Shown: positions 1-9,869 of the stretch, piece after piece
Layout: each line of letters starts with the position of its first letter
How positions within the stretch are numbered: the stretch's first letter is position 1
Assembly (NCBI RefSeq): GCF_000621505.1
Contig: NZ_JHYD01000031.1
Coordinates: 1-64,000 of the forward strand
Length of the DNA stretch: 64,000 bases
From: Ruminiclostridium cellobioparum DSM 1351 = ATCC 15832
GTDB lineage: Bacteria; Bacillota; Clostridia; Acetivibrionales; DSM-1351
Direction: 5' to 3'
Notes under the pieces: generated by a model
Databases searched by the model: none
What the model was told of the DNA's origin: nothing
What the model saw: only the letters and a program-made list of their open reading frames with translations
Translations under genes and position numbers: made by a program

Positions 1-2177
1 TCACACATAGATCCAGGTACTGTTTTTATCAGCACACCATCCCGGTAGATTTCATACCCTGCTACCCCTTCATTATCAGTGGATGGTGACCATGACAATG
101 ATACCGTCCCACCAACCACTGCTAATATGGTTAAATCTTCCGGCACTGTTGGTGCTTGTATATCAGGCGTGCTTATATTTATAGTGTATGCTCCTGTCCC
201 ACTACCATAAAGACGCATTTCTATATAATAAGTTTGCTGAGATTCCAAATAGATATTTATTAAAAAATTATAGTCTTCCGGGCCATCATCATTAAATCCT
301 ATCATATTACCATTACTGTCATAAATACTCCCATATGTGTCCAAATTACTTATACTTTTTATTATGTATTTGCCCTCTGTACTTACGCTAAATTTGAAAT
401 AATCTTTATCTCCATCAAAATTAATTACCCCTGGTGTATCAATTCCCAATTCAATTAATCCAGCTGAGTTTATATCGTCCCCATAATCATCATCAAGCGT
501 TGTCACTTTAATGATATTACTTGCTTCCGATTCATTATTTGCCATATCCACTGCTTTTACTGTAAACGAATACTCGGTATTTGGAGTTAGTCCGTTTAAT
601 ATATAATATGTATCATTGGTTGTCGTCATTAACGTTGTTCCGCTAAATATGGCATAGTGATCTACACCGATGTTATCTGTGGACTCACCCCATGTCACTG
701 TTGCCGACCATGATGTGATTGATGAGACCTCAAAATCAGAAGGTATTGTTGGGACTTGTATATCCCCGTCAATAGTTACGGTAGCATCTTGGCTTTTTTT
801 AGAATAATTACCCTGGTCATTAATCGACTTAATGTTGTAAATATATTTATTCCCTGGTATCAATCCAGTATCAGTTTCTGAATCCGCATCACTTACTCCA
901 ATTTTTACATTATCCCTATATATTTCATATCGGCTGGCTCCAGGTACGGCATCCCACACCAAATTAACGGATACAGACGAAGGAACCGCTGTAAAATTTT
1001 CAGGAACTGAAAGCAATGTATACTTTTCTGTTTGCTGGCTCCATTCACTGACATTCTGGCCAGTTACTGTTCTCACTTTTATAACATTTAAAGTGTTTGG
1101 ATCCAGGTTATCAACAGTTATGCTTGAGCCAGTTGTATTATAAATTTTATCATTAATTGAAATATCATAACTTTCCGCATTTTTAACTACATCATAACTT
1201 ATTGTTATAGAATTTTCAGTTGCTGCTGTAGTTATGGTGGACGGAATACCTAAATCCGATATTGTAACCAGTACTTCACTATCTGGCGTTTTATCTCCAG
1301 ATGTTTCACTTCCTAGTCTTTCATTTTCCTGAGTTTCACTATTTCTTTCCGTCAGATTGCCCGATGTTACAACTAACTCCGAACTAAAGCCGGACATGTT
1401 TCCATTATGGCTATTTGCCTTTACCTTGTATGTATAGGAACTGAACTGTTCCAGAATTATATCTTTATATGAGTTGGAGTCTGAGTTACTTATTTCCACA
1501 CCATTTCGGTATATCCTGTAACTGTCGGCTCCTGGTGAAGCTTCCCAGGTTAAATCTATAGAAGTATTTGATTGGGTTGCAGTAAGATTGGTTGGAGCAG
1601 TAATCAGTGTATATTTACTGACCTGTTGGCTCCAGTCACTGGTGTTACCATCACAAAATGCTCTGACCTTAAAAAAAAATTGTGTATTGGGTTCAAGGTC
1701 GGAATATGTAAAGCTTGCAGCTGTGACGCAGGTGATATCTCCATTGAGAGATATTTCATAGCCTGCTGCTCCATCAACCCTATTCCAGCTCACAAATAGA
1801 CTATGTTCGTCAGTTATAACCTCTATATTCTGAGGAATCGATATCGCTGATGGAGTGGTCTGAACTGTTGGTGTGTTCTGTTGTATTGCATCAGCAAATG
1901 ATGTGGTGTTAGTGCCTGCAGGAGCTGCCGATTCGGAATCGTGCGCATTTATATCGGTTTGTACGATATTGTCCGGTTTACCGGAATTGTTTGTTTGAAT
2001 GGAATTGCTTGACATACTGCTTTGGGTGCCGTCAACGGAGATACCGTTTTTCTGGCTACCATTTTGTCCGAAAGCGGATGAATTTACATCCCGCATCCCC
2101 ATTGCTGAAAAACTGAATGTTTGCAGAAGTAAAACAAAGACTAAGAGTACTGCTACTAACTTTTTACCTTCGAGCAT
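1..2177 (-). CDS. Secreted multi-FN3 protein with a PPC-like domain, 3' end cut by window edge
   Basis: A large exported protein, probably cell-surface or extracellular, of unknown function. About 725 residues are visible; the reading frame stays open to the window edge, so the C-terminus is missing. It starts at an ATG with AGGAG about 9 bases upstream. Residues 1-26 are a signal peptide (MLEGKK then a hydrophobic run). A low-complexity Ser/Asn/Thr-rich linker follows to about residue 115, and then a series of fibronectin type III modules, recognisable by repeated patterns such as SWNRVDGAAGYEI, TWEASPGADSYRIYRNG and VWDAVPGASRYEIYRDN. Before the last visible FN3 module is a domain resembling bacterial pre-peptidase C-terminal (PPC) domains (DKDYFKFSVSTEGKYII). 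Such modules usually act in adhesion or as spacers in secreted enzymes; no catalytic domain is visible in this part. The export signal and FN3 repeats are clear; the role is not. Confidence 0.85.
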   Translation of the reverse strand, partial: MLEGKKLVAVLLVFVLLLQTFSFSAMGMRDVNSSAFGQNGSQKNGISVDGTQSSMSSNSIQTNNSGKPDNIVQTDINAHDSESAAPAGTNTTSFADAIQQNTPTVQTTPSAISIPQNIEVITDEHSLFVSWNRVDGAAGYEISLNGDITCVTAASFTYSDLEPNTQFFFKVRAFCDGNTSDWSQQVSKYTLITAPTNLTATQSNTSIDLTWEASPGADSYRIYRNGVEISNSDSNSYKDIILEQFSSYTYKVKANSHNGNMSGFSSELVVTSGNLTERNSETQENERLGSETSGDKTPDSEVLVTISDLGIPSTITTAATENSITISYDVVKNAESYDISINDKIYNTTGSSITVDNLDPNTLNVIKVRTVTGQNVSEWSQQTEKYTLLSVPENFTAVPSSVSVNLVWDAVPGASRYEIYRDNVKIGVSDADSETDTGLIPGNKYIYNIKSINDQGNYSKKSQDATVTIDGDIQVPTIPSDFEVSSITSWSATVTWGESTDNIGVDHYAIFSGTTLMTTTNDTYYILNGLTPNTEYSFTVKAVDMANNESEASNIIKVTTLDDDYGDDINSAGLIELGIDTPGVINFDGDKDYFKFSVSTEGKYIIKSISNLDTYGSIYDSNGNMIGFNDDGPEDYNFLINIYLESQQTYYIEMRLYGSGTGAYTINISTPDIQAPTVPEDLTILAVVGGTVSLSWSPSTDNEGVAGYEIYRDGVLIKTVPGSMC

Positions 2178-3216
2178 CTTCCCAACTCCTTTTTTCTGCC
2201 AAATATATTATTTTTAACCATACTAATATAAATTTATTATAGCCTAAACTATAAATATTGTAAATATATGATATATTTAGTAATAAGAGCCAAGAATATA
2301 AAGAATAATAAAAAATCTATAGCTTTATATTAATCCATTGGCTCAGACACTTTGTGTCTTCCACAGATTATTTTTCTATGTTAAGCTGAGCCTTTATTAT
2401 TCAAGTCCACTATGTCTATCTTAATTCTCAAAAAATTTTTCTAATATTTGGGCTATTGGCTTTAGTGATAGAAACAAGTTTGATTAGTGTTATCCACATG
2501 TTTACAAAGACAATTCCTCACTTTAGATGATATTGGCCCGACCGCTTGATTAGCTGGTTGAACATGGTAAGGACCTCTTTTCCGACCCCAAGACGGCTGG
2601 CATCCCCCCCAAGGTCAGGTTTGTAAATCGTACAGAATTAATACATCCATAGACAGTTCCTTTAACATAAAGGCTCTTGAGAAACAGAAAAGGTTGAAAA
2701 AACTATCATAATTGAAATCAAAGGTTTTAACAGCCGACACTCTTTGTCCCACATCAGCCAAAAGTATCGGTCCTGCCATTCCAGCAGGTTTAATATCTGC
2801 TCTTTCCAAGTTTTCCGGCCTTTATTGGTCAGCACCAATCTGCCGATTTTACAGACACGTAAATACAAAGAGGCTAGAACTCGCAAACTAAGAGTCCGAT
2901 TAATAGCCCATAAAACTGTAATGTTGGTCTCTGCTCTGCTGCGCGAAAAAAACTTTATAAACCACCTGCACCTGCAGGAGGGGTTATTAAAAAATAGTTT
3001 CCTTTTTCAATATACTCCACACTTCTATGGTGATGGTCAGCTTTGCTATGCACTTATTAAGTTCACTTAATCAATTTTTGGGGATTTCCCAAGAAATTCT
3101 TGATGCATTACCGAAATCCCTACTGACCTAATTTGCTCAAGCATTTTTTTGAAATATAAAAAGAATATTGAATTCGTCTCAGAACCAGCCGCATTTTAAG
3201 CTGATTAACACATATG
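2178..3216. other. Gene-poor region with a hairpin and possible decayed coding DNA
   Basis: About 1 kb without a convincing gene. Near 2341-2394 a 7-bp stem (GGCTCAG/CTGAGCC) encloses a small perfect hairpin, AGACAC-TTT-GTGTCT. It lies upstream of the FN3 gene and could be part of its leader or an old terminator. Between about 2520 and 3060 the minus strand shows overlapping short open frames with protein-like composition, for example a stretch reading GRLVLTNKGRKTWKEQILNL, interrupted by stops and frame changes and without ribosome binding sites. This may be remnant coding DNA, perhaps of a mobile element, but I cannot match it to a family. Confidence 0.3.
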
Positions 3217-3909
3217 CTATTCCTCGTAGACGCGCCTTACATGCTCATGGCACAGGATGGCTTCTATCAATTCAGCCATTGATATTTGACCCGAGATGTC
3301 AAGCGTGAAGCGGATTACCATTTCGCCGTCTATCTCACTGCTTACAAAATCGGTCCTTTTAATTTTGACACCCATTTCCTGAATTAAACCGGATAATTCA
3401 TTCACTTCTCCCTTTTTAATCCGGGTGTGAATAAACAGTCTGGCGTTTTTCTGCATTGTAATTTTCCCCTGGGTTTTCTTGATTACAACAAGTATCAGGA
3501 AGATTATTACAGTGGCGATTATGGCTCCTGAATAAAAACCTATACCTACGGCTATTCCCACACAGGATACAGCCCATAGACTGGCTGCGGTTGTCAGGCC
3601 TTTGACACTTATACCTTCTTTTATGATTGTGCCGGCACCAAGAAAGCCTATTCCGCTTATAACCTGGGCGCCAAGCCTGGCAGGATCCACATTTACATGG
3701 GAGGAATAACGGAAATATATAAATTCAGAGGTTACCATCACAAGAGCAGAGCCCACACATACCAGTATATGGGTTCTGAGTCCGGCAGGCCTATGTACAT
3801 GTTCACGTTCAAAACCTATAATTCCGCCGAGTACACAGGCAGCTGCAAGCCTTAATATCATTGATATATAAAAATCAGACTGACTGACAATATAATTTAT
3901 TAACCACAT
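3217..3909 (-). CDS. MgtC/SapB family membrane protein
   Basis: A 230-residue integral membrane protein of the MgtC/SapB family. Family members are linked to growth under magnesium limitation and to control of membrane ATPases; no enzymatic activity is established. The family signature is present at about residues 33-58: a GFERE motif, then RPAGLRTH and a small-residue helix (VGSALVMVTS). A second conserved helix pair follows (GAQVISGIGFLGAGTI, then GLTTAASLW). Roughly four or five membrane segments lie in residues 5-145, and the soluble C-terminal 75 residues resemble the ACT-like tail of longer MgtC proteins. The ribosome binding site before the ATG is weak; a start at Met17 would remove part of the first helix. 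It appears to be a single gene, separated from upstream spoIIR by a terminator. Confidence 0.9.
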   Translation of the reverse strand: MWLINYIVSQSDFYISMILRLAAACVLGGIIGFEREHVHRPAGLRTHILVCVGSALVMVTSEFIYFRYSSHVNVDPARLGAQVISGIGFLGAGTIIKEGISVKGLTTAASLWAVSCVGIAVGIGFYSGAIIATVIIFLILVVIKKTQGKITMQKNARLFIHTRIKKGEVNELSGLIQEMGVKIKRTDFVSSEIDGEMVIRFTLDISGQISMAELIEAILCHEHVRRVYEE

Positions 3910-4003
3910 CGGATACCGCCGTTTCTGCCACAGTTAAAGGCCGATTAATTTTTATGATGTTATTATTATATATCAACCAGGAAAATTAATGTAGTTTTTT
4001 AAA

Positions 4004-4046
4004 CGGAAAAAGCTATGTAGTTACTACAGCCTACATAGCTTTTCCG
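4004..4046 (-). terminator. Intrinsic terminator after spoIIR
   Basis: A long stem (AGCTATGTAG paired with CTACATAGCT, extended by AAAA/TTTT and CGG/CCG) with a 10-base loop. It lies about 30 bases past the spoIIR stop codon, and on the minus strand the stem base is T-rich. It separates spoIIR from the MgtC-like gene. Confidence 0.75.
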
Positions 4047-4077
4047 CTTAAGGAAGATTCAATTACATTGCATCAGT

Positions 4078-4797
4078 TTATTTGAACATTTTATTTACTG
4101 CACCTGTTACCTTAACTTTAGATCCCTCAAAAAGTTCCACAACCTTGAACTTTATTTTAACGGGAATGTCTTCACTGCTGTCTGACGTTGTAATCAGCTT
4201 GAACTCTTCTGCAGACAGCGAAGTCTTTAAATCCTGCTTTACCGAATCGGGTATGGTCCCGTGGGTTGCATCTATAAAACACAGCGGCGGGAACAGCACA
4301 CACCACCAGTTGGCACCGGCACCGTCTCCTATAACGACTTTCAGTGCCTGGTACTCTCCTGCCGGAAGCGCTATATCACCATATGTCTTTGTGGGAAAAG
4401 AATAGTTTCCCATGGATGCCTTGACACCATAGCTGCTATTATTCTCTTTAATAATTTTTGAGGATACCTGTTCAATATTTTCCAGGTTGGCGTTTATTAT
4501 TGCCCTGGTTTCATTAATATCCTTCGAATTTGCCAGCTTGTCCTTCATAAACTCTATAATGGCATCCCGGACTTTCAGCTTTAAGGCCTGATCCGGAGCG
4601 GAATCACTATTGGCAACCACATGAAGCCTGACTAAATTTTGCGAAAGCCCTGCATTTACATCTTCGGCGTAAGTGTATGAAATTATCCATGCCGCAAGAA
4701 CTACCAAAAGAAGCACGGCTATGGATATTTTAATAATGTTTGCCATCTTCTGTCCGGTGGTAGTTACAGGTTTTAAATATAAAAGTCCCTTACTCAT
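4078..4797 (-). CDS. spoIIR: Stage II sporulation protein R
   Basis: SpoIIR is the forespore-made, secreted signalling protein that triggers SpoIIGA-dependent processing of pro-sigma-E in the mother cell. The 239-residue protein has a cytoplasmic N-terminus, one hydrophobic export segment at about residues 23-43 (SIAVLLLVVLAAWII) and an extracytoplasmic domain. Family features are NLVRLHVVANSDSAPDQALK, followed by LKVRDAI and, later, GANWWCVLFPPLC. It starts at an ATG behind AGGAGGGG with about 6 bases of spacing. It stands alone between terminators. A sigma-F promoter would be expected from the family, but I could not identify a convincing one in the leader. Confidence 0.95.
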   Translation of the reverse strand: MSKGLLYLKPVTTTGQKMANIIKISIAVLLLVVLAAWIISYTYAEDVNAGLSQNLVRLHVVANSDSAPDQALKLKVRDAIIEFMKDKLANSKDINETRAIINANLENIEQVSSKIIKENNSSYGVKASMGNYSFPTKTYGDIALPAGEYQALKVVIGDGAGANWWCVLFPPLCFIDATHGTIPDSVKQDLKTSLSAEEFKLITTSDSSEDIPVKIKFKVVELFEGSKVKVTGAVNKMFK

Positions 4798-5056
4798 AAT
4801 TTTCCCCTCCTGTTGCGATTTTCACCGGTGATATTACCGTTGAGCATCGCCGTCCCCAATTCATTGATCAAATATTCGTTTATATTCAATCAGTTTTTAT
4901 TCCTATCAATATTTAGTAAATAAGGTTTCATGTATAATTATTGTCAGTAATACGATTTTTTATACAATTTATGAACTTTTTAATTCAGGGCAATATTCAT
5001 TGGATTATTCTGGTAGTCTGGATAATTTATGACTGTAATGGCACACATCTTGACAT
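4798..5056. other. Leader region of spoIIR
   Basis: The stretch between the pyrG terminator and spoIIR contains no gene. It is AT-rich and must hold the spoIIR promoter. I see no clear -35/-10 pair, and no match to a sigma-F consensus good enough to annotate. Confidence 0.4.
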
Positions 5057-5100
5057 AAAAAAACGATCGGGCGGCCCTGAAAGCCATCCGATCGTTTTTT
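5057..5100 (-). terminator. Intrinsic terminator after pyrG
   Basis: AAAAAACGATCGG and CCGATCGTTTTTT form a 13-bp arm pair, with further GGC/GCC pairing inside. On the minus strand the hairpin ends in a T-run. It begins 18 bases past the pyrG stop codon. Confidence 0.95.
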
Positions 5101-5117
5101 ATTGAAAATTATTAAAT

Positions 5118-6785
<1,668 letters not shown>

Positions 6786-6825
6786 TTAGGAATGTTGAAT
6801 TATTCCTTGGTGCTCACCTCGTTAT

Positions 6826-6858
6826 ATTTTATATATTGACATACCAAAGGTCAATATA
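6826..6858 (-). promoter_or_regulatory. pyrG promoter with overlapping inverted repeat
   Basis: On the minus strand TTGACC (6849-6854) and TAAAAT (6826-6831) are separated by 17 bases, a near-ideal sigma-A promoter about 105 bases before pyrG. A 10-bp inverted repeat, ATATATTGAC-N9-GTCAATATAT, covers the spacer and the -35 box, as an operator for a dimeric repressor would. No regulator gene for it is recognisable nearby. Confidence 0.65.
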
Positions 6859-6944
6859 TAAGTCAGATTTATTTTGAGCTAATTTCTACAAATTTAAATC
6901 ACTAATTTAAGACAATTTTTCTAAAATTGCAGTGTGCTTCAACA

Positions 6945-6971
6945 TTAAAAAAGAGGGGACTATCCCCTCTT
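6945..6971 (-). terminator. Intrinsic terminator after the VanZ-like gene
   Basis: AAGAGGGGA and TCCCCTCTT pair around a 3-base loop. On the minus strand the hairpin is followed by TTTTTT. It lies about 125 bases past the VanZ-like stop codon and upstream of the pyrG promoter. The surrounding 6723-7094 interval holds no gene. Confidence 0.85.
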
Positions 6972-7094
6972 ATAATCAGCTATTGAAACAGACTTTTTTC
7001 TATATTTATTTAATGGCAATTCCTTCAAAATAAATAAGTGATTTTCCATATTTTTATCTCCATAGATTATTATACCTTAAAATATCTGAAAGCA

Positions 7095-7571
7095 TCAAGT
7101 ACTTTGTTTATTTAACCGTCTACTATTTTTACCCAATCGGCAATGCTTTACAAGAGTAAAAATCCCTATTCCCACACAGGCTCCAAGGCTGTCTATCAGC
7201 ACATCCAGGGGCTGTCCGCTCCTGCCGGCCACAAAAAGCTGGTGAATCTCATCACTCGCGGCATACAAGACACATATACCAAGTGCTGCGGCAAGGCTTT
7301 TCAAACCCCTGATACCGCTTTGGCGCACCGCATTGGAGGACAGCACCGCCAGGAGCATATAAGCACTGAAATGTGCTCCCTTCCTGACCAGATGGTTCAA
7401 GCTTCCCGAATCTGTTTGAACAATTTTATCCAGGGTCTTTTGCAGCAAACCGGTTATACCGAGGCTCAGTCCGTTTGAATCCTCGGCCACCTGCGAAGAC
7501 AGCCTGAATATTATCAGCATCCAGAGGAAAACCAATACCCATGAAATTGTTATTATAAACCTTTTATTCAT
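7095..7571 (-). CDS. VanZ-like family membrane protein
   Basis: A 158-residue membrane protein of the VanZ-like family. VanZ gives low-level teicoplanin resistance in enterococci, but most members have no known substrate. Family signatures are LVRKGAHFSAYMLLAVLSS in the second helix region and DEIHQLFVAGRSGQPLDVLI, then DSLGACVG before the last helix. Four hydrophobic segments are visible. A start 22 codons further upstream is possible in frame, but it would lie inside the preceding terminator hairpin; the internal ATG (MNKRFIITISWV) behind a weak GGGGT element is more likely. It is probably a single gene. Confidence 0.85.
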   Translation of the reverse strand: MNKRFIITISWVLVFLWMLIIFRLSSQVAEDSNGLSLGITGLLQKTLDKIVQTDSGSLNHLVRKGAHFSAYMLLAVLSSNAVRQSGIRGLKSLAAALGICVLYAASDEIHQLFVAGRSGQPLDVLIDSLGACVGIGIFTLVKHCRLGKNSRRLNKQST

Positions 7572-7593
7572 TATGCCGTATACCCCGTTAAAT

Positions 7594-7626
7594 AAAAAAC
7601 ATATGATAAAAATCATATGTTTTTTA
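7594..7626 (-). terminator. Perfect palindromic terminator
   Basis: AAAAAACATATGAT and ATCATATGTTTTTT flank a 4-base loop, giving an A-run and a T-run on either strand. It can end transcription of the 160-residue protein gene on the minus strand and would also work in reverse. Confidence 0.8.
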
Positions 7627-7682
7627 TTATAGCACATTTAATTGTCATTTAATAAAATAAGTTGCTTTTGTTTGAATTCATT

Positions 7683-8165
7683 CTATTTTTCAAGCATATA
7701 TTTATTGTACATCTCTTTAAATTTTTCAATATCTTCACTTGTAAATTTATCCAGAGCCATCTTCTGGGCTTTTTCCTTTTCCTCTTCAGTGAGGCCACCT
7801 GCCAGCATATCCTTCAATTCCTTAATGTCACCGGTCGAGAATTTCGACATAACTATTGCAGCCGCGGTCATTTTATCCTGTGCCGTAATTTTTTTCTTTA
7901 CTTCATTCAGCTTTTCAGCCGATAATGGGTTTTTCTGTTCGTTGTCGGCTTTTGCCGTTCCGGTACCGGAACCCTCTGTGGCAGCGGGAGATTTCGAGAC
8001 ATCTCCATCAATATCTCCCAGTTCCGGACCAATGTCCTCCAGCAGGGAAATACCTTCATCTATGGTCTCATCAACTATTTTATTCCCGATATAGTACAGC
8101 CCTGCAAATATACCCAGAGCTGCTGCCAGAAGAATTACCAGAGTTACCGCAATAATTTTTTTCAT
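7683..8165 (-). CDS. Small membrane-anchored extracytoplasmic protein, unknown function
   Basis: I do not recognise a family for this 160-residue protein. Residues 1-26 (MKKIIAVTLVILLAAALGIFAGLYY when read on) form one hydrophobic anchor or uncleaved signal; there is no lipobox cysteine. The rest is hydrophilic and acidic, with a Gly/Ser/Thr-rich linker near residue 65. A Lys/Glu-rich, probably helical tail contains a repeated pattern of about 45 residues (KMTAAAIVMSKFSTGDIKEL, then KAQKMALDKFTSEDIEKFKE), suggesting a duplicated helical hairpin. The start has AAGGTAAGGT just upstream. It lies directly after the EPS run, beyond a palindromic repeat, and probably has its own promoter. Confidence 0.75.
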   Translation of the reverse strand: MKKIIAVTLVILLAAALGIFAGLYYIGNKIVDETIDEGISLLEDIGPELGDIDGDVSKSPAATEGSGTGTAKADNEQKNPLSAEKLNEVKKKITAQDKMTAAAIVMSKFSTGDIKELKDMLAGGLTEEEKEKAQKMALDKFTSEDIEKFKEMYNKYMLEK

Positions 8166-8225
8166 ACCTTACCTTTTTTCTTTTTCTCTGAGATTTTAAT
8201 TTATTAATATTATAGCATATATTCA

Positions 8226-8265
8226 AAGTCAATTACTATCGGCGTTCAGCCGTAATTGACCTTGG
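8226..8265. repeat. Palindromic intergenic repeat, copy 1
   Basis: AAGTCAATTACTATCGGC...CGTAATTGACCTTGG: a 9-bp perfect stem (GTCAATTAC/GTAATTGAC) with inner GGC/GCC pairing. The flanks and stem match a second copy at 22630-22683. This copy lies about 40 bases past the last EPS gene and could serve as its 3' end or a weak terminator. Confidence 0.6.
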
Positions 8266-8302
8266 TAATTTATCAGCGTATGCCCCGTCAGGCTACCTTG
8301 TA

Positions 8303-8971
8303 TCAGAACGCCTTGCTGTCTCCCAGCAGTACGGGAATGGTTCTCAATATTATTTTGAGGTCGTACAGAAGACATCTTTCACGTATGTATTTCAAGTCCA
8401 TCCTGCACATGTCCTCAAAGCCTATGCTGTTCCTTCCGCTTACCTGCCATAAGCCTGTGAGTCCGGGCCTTACCGACAACCTCAGATTGTGCCAGCTTTC
8501 ATACTGCTGCACTTCCTTCTCGATAGGAGGTCTCGGGCCCACAAAGCTCATATCCCCCTTCAATATGTTTATCAGCTGCGGAAGTTCATCTATGCTTGTT
8601 TTTCTGATAACCCTGCCCACTCTTGTAACCCTGGGATCATTCCTCACTTTGAAGACAAAGCCGCTCACCTGGTTCCTGTCCTCCAGCTCAACTAATTTTG
8701 TTTCGGCATCGGCAACCATTGACCTGAATTTATAGATTTCAAACACCCGGCCTTTGAAGCCATTCCTTTTCTGTCTGAATAAAACCGGCCCTCCCGAATC
8801 CAGCTTGATAAATACCGCAACAGCGAGGAAAACAGGTGAAAGAAGTACAAGTGCCGTAAATGAGACAATAATATCAAAGCTCCGCTTTAAAAGCTCATAA
8901 TAAAAGGGCACATTATCAAACAATGCCCTTTTCTCAACAATATTTTCAATTGTAAACTTATTATTTTTCAT
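8303..8971 (-). CDS. Bacterial sugar transferase (undecaprenyl-phosphate glycosyl-1-phosphate transferase)
   Basis: This enzyme primes EPS synthesis by moving a sugar-1-phosphate onto undecaprenyl phosphate. The 222-residue protein matches the short PglC/catalytic-domain form without the four extra N-terminal helices of WcaJ/WbaP. One membrane-inserted hairpin lies at residues 30-53 (FDIIVSFTALVLLSPVFLAV). Conserved blocks are GPVLFRQKRNG, FEIYKFRSM, the DE of KTSIDELPQLINILKGDMSF, VGPRPP and RPGLTGLWQVSGRN. The start has AAAGGA about 11 bases upstream. It is the last gene of the LoaP-headed run. The sugar cannot be told from sequence. Confidence 0.93.
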   Translation of the reverse strand: MKNNKFTIENIVEKRALFDNVPFYYELLKRSFDIIVSFTALVLLSPVFLAVAVFIKLDSGGPVLFRQKRNGFKGRVFEIYKFRSMVADAETKLVELEDRNQVSGFVFKVRNDPRVTRVGRVIRKTSIDELPQLINILKGDMSFVGPRPPIEKEVQQYESWHNLRLSVRPGLTGLWQVSGRNSIGFEDMCRMDLKYIRERCLLYDLKIILRTIPVLLGDSKAF

Positions 8972-9011
8972 ATTTTGTTTTTCCTTTCAAAAGAGGTGCC
9001 TGTTCAGACCG

Positions 9012-9785
9012 CTAGTTTTGAAGCAAAGCTGCACCGGAGTTTCTCCAGTCGTAAGGCTTGCTCATATTTGGAATAAAAACATTATCGTGGTTTTCTTCCA
9101 AAATCTTTTCCGCATTGCTGTGGAACAGCATAACTGCAGTCTCCTTGCCTGCCCAGCGCACCACGGTACTGTACGCCTCCAGATACCAATTTGAATAGTC
9201 CCCGGCACAGTGGGCATTTGAGGCAACCATATCAACCAGCCTCATCCGGATAAGCTTCTTTGTGTATTCCCTCACTTTTCTCCCGTAAACACCGAGGATG
9301 CTGGCCGCATCCACCTGTATATACGAACCTGCCTTAATGAGAGAAACAACACTTCCAAAATCCCTCAAAAGACTTCTGTTCCTTTCGATATGCGCGATTA
9401 CCGGGACAATTTTATGTAAATTCAACTCATAAACACTTTCAACGCACTTCTCAGGTGATACCCGGTACGGAAATTCAAAGAGCATTAGGCCTGATTTGTC
9501 CAGGCCGGACTTTACCCGGTTTATAAAATGGAAATTTGCCCCCTGTTCAACATATATTTCGTAAGCAAGTTTGATATCCACATCGTAAGCCTTTGCCCTG
9601 TACAGGAGCTCCTGATAATTATTTTCAACCCGCTCAAGCTCGTATACTGTTTCATGGAAATGAGGAGCTGCAACAATTGTCCGTATTCCTATACTATCGG
9701 CTTCCTTAAGCATTTCCACCGACTGTTCCAGGCTTGAAGGGCCATCATCAACACCAAAAATTATATGACTATGCACGTCAATCAT
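9012..9785 (-). CDS. CpsB/CapC-type PHP-domain protein-tyrosine phosphatase
   Basis: A metal-dependent phosphatase that, in Gram-positive capsule systems, removes phosphate from the CpsD-type autokinase and so tunes chain assembly. The 257-residue protein starts with MIDVHSHIIFGVDDG, the HxH metal motif of PHP domains. Other metal ligands sit in APHFHETVY, VPVIAHIERNR and MVASNAHC. The start used is the Met with AGGA 10 bases upstream; a longer form with seven extra residues is possible. Its partner kinase is near the head of the operon, about 17 kb upstream, which supports one shared EPS system. Confidence 0.92.
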   Translation of the reverse strand: MIDVHSHIIFGVDDGPSSLEQSVEMLKEADSIGIRTIVAAPHFHETVYELERVENNYQELLYRAKAYDVDIKLAYEIYVEQGANFHFINRVKSGLDKSGLMLFEFPYRVSPEKCVESVYELNLHKIVPVIAHIERNRSLLRDFGSVVSLIKAGSYIQVDAASILGVYGRKVREYTKKLIRMRLVDMVASNAHCAGDYSNWYLEAYSTVVRWAGKETAVMLFHSNAEKILEENHDNVFIPNMSKPYDWRNSGAALLQN

Positions 9786-9869
9786 TAATACCATATCCTT
9801 TCGCATTTAACATATCTTAAAATTGATTTTTTTACGGATAAATTTTATAAATCCGGGCATTTTAAGCAC

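Noticed and set aside
2341-2394. Cyclic-di-GMP riboswitch upstream of the FN3 gene
   Set aside because: The hairpin lacks the conserved GEMM sequence blocks; only simple stems are present.
2744-3070. Plus-strand frame of 108 codons in the left gap
   Set aside because: No ribosome binding site, no membrane or domain signal, and it is antisense to fragments that look more protein-like.
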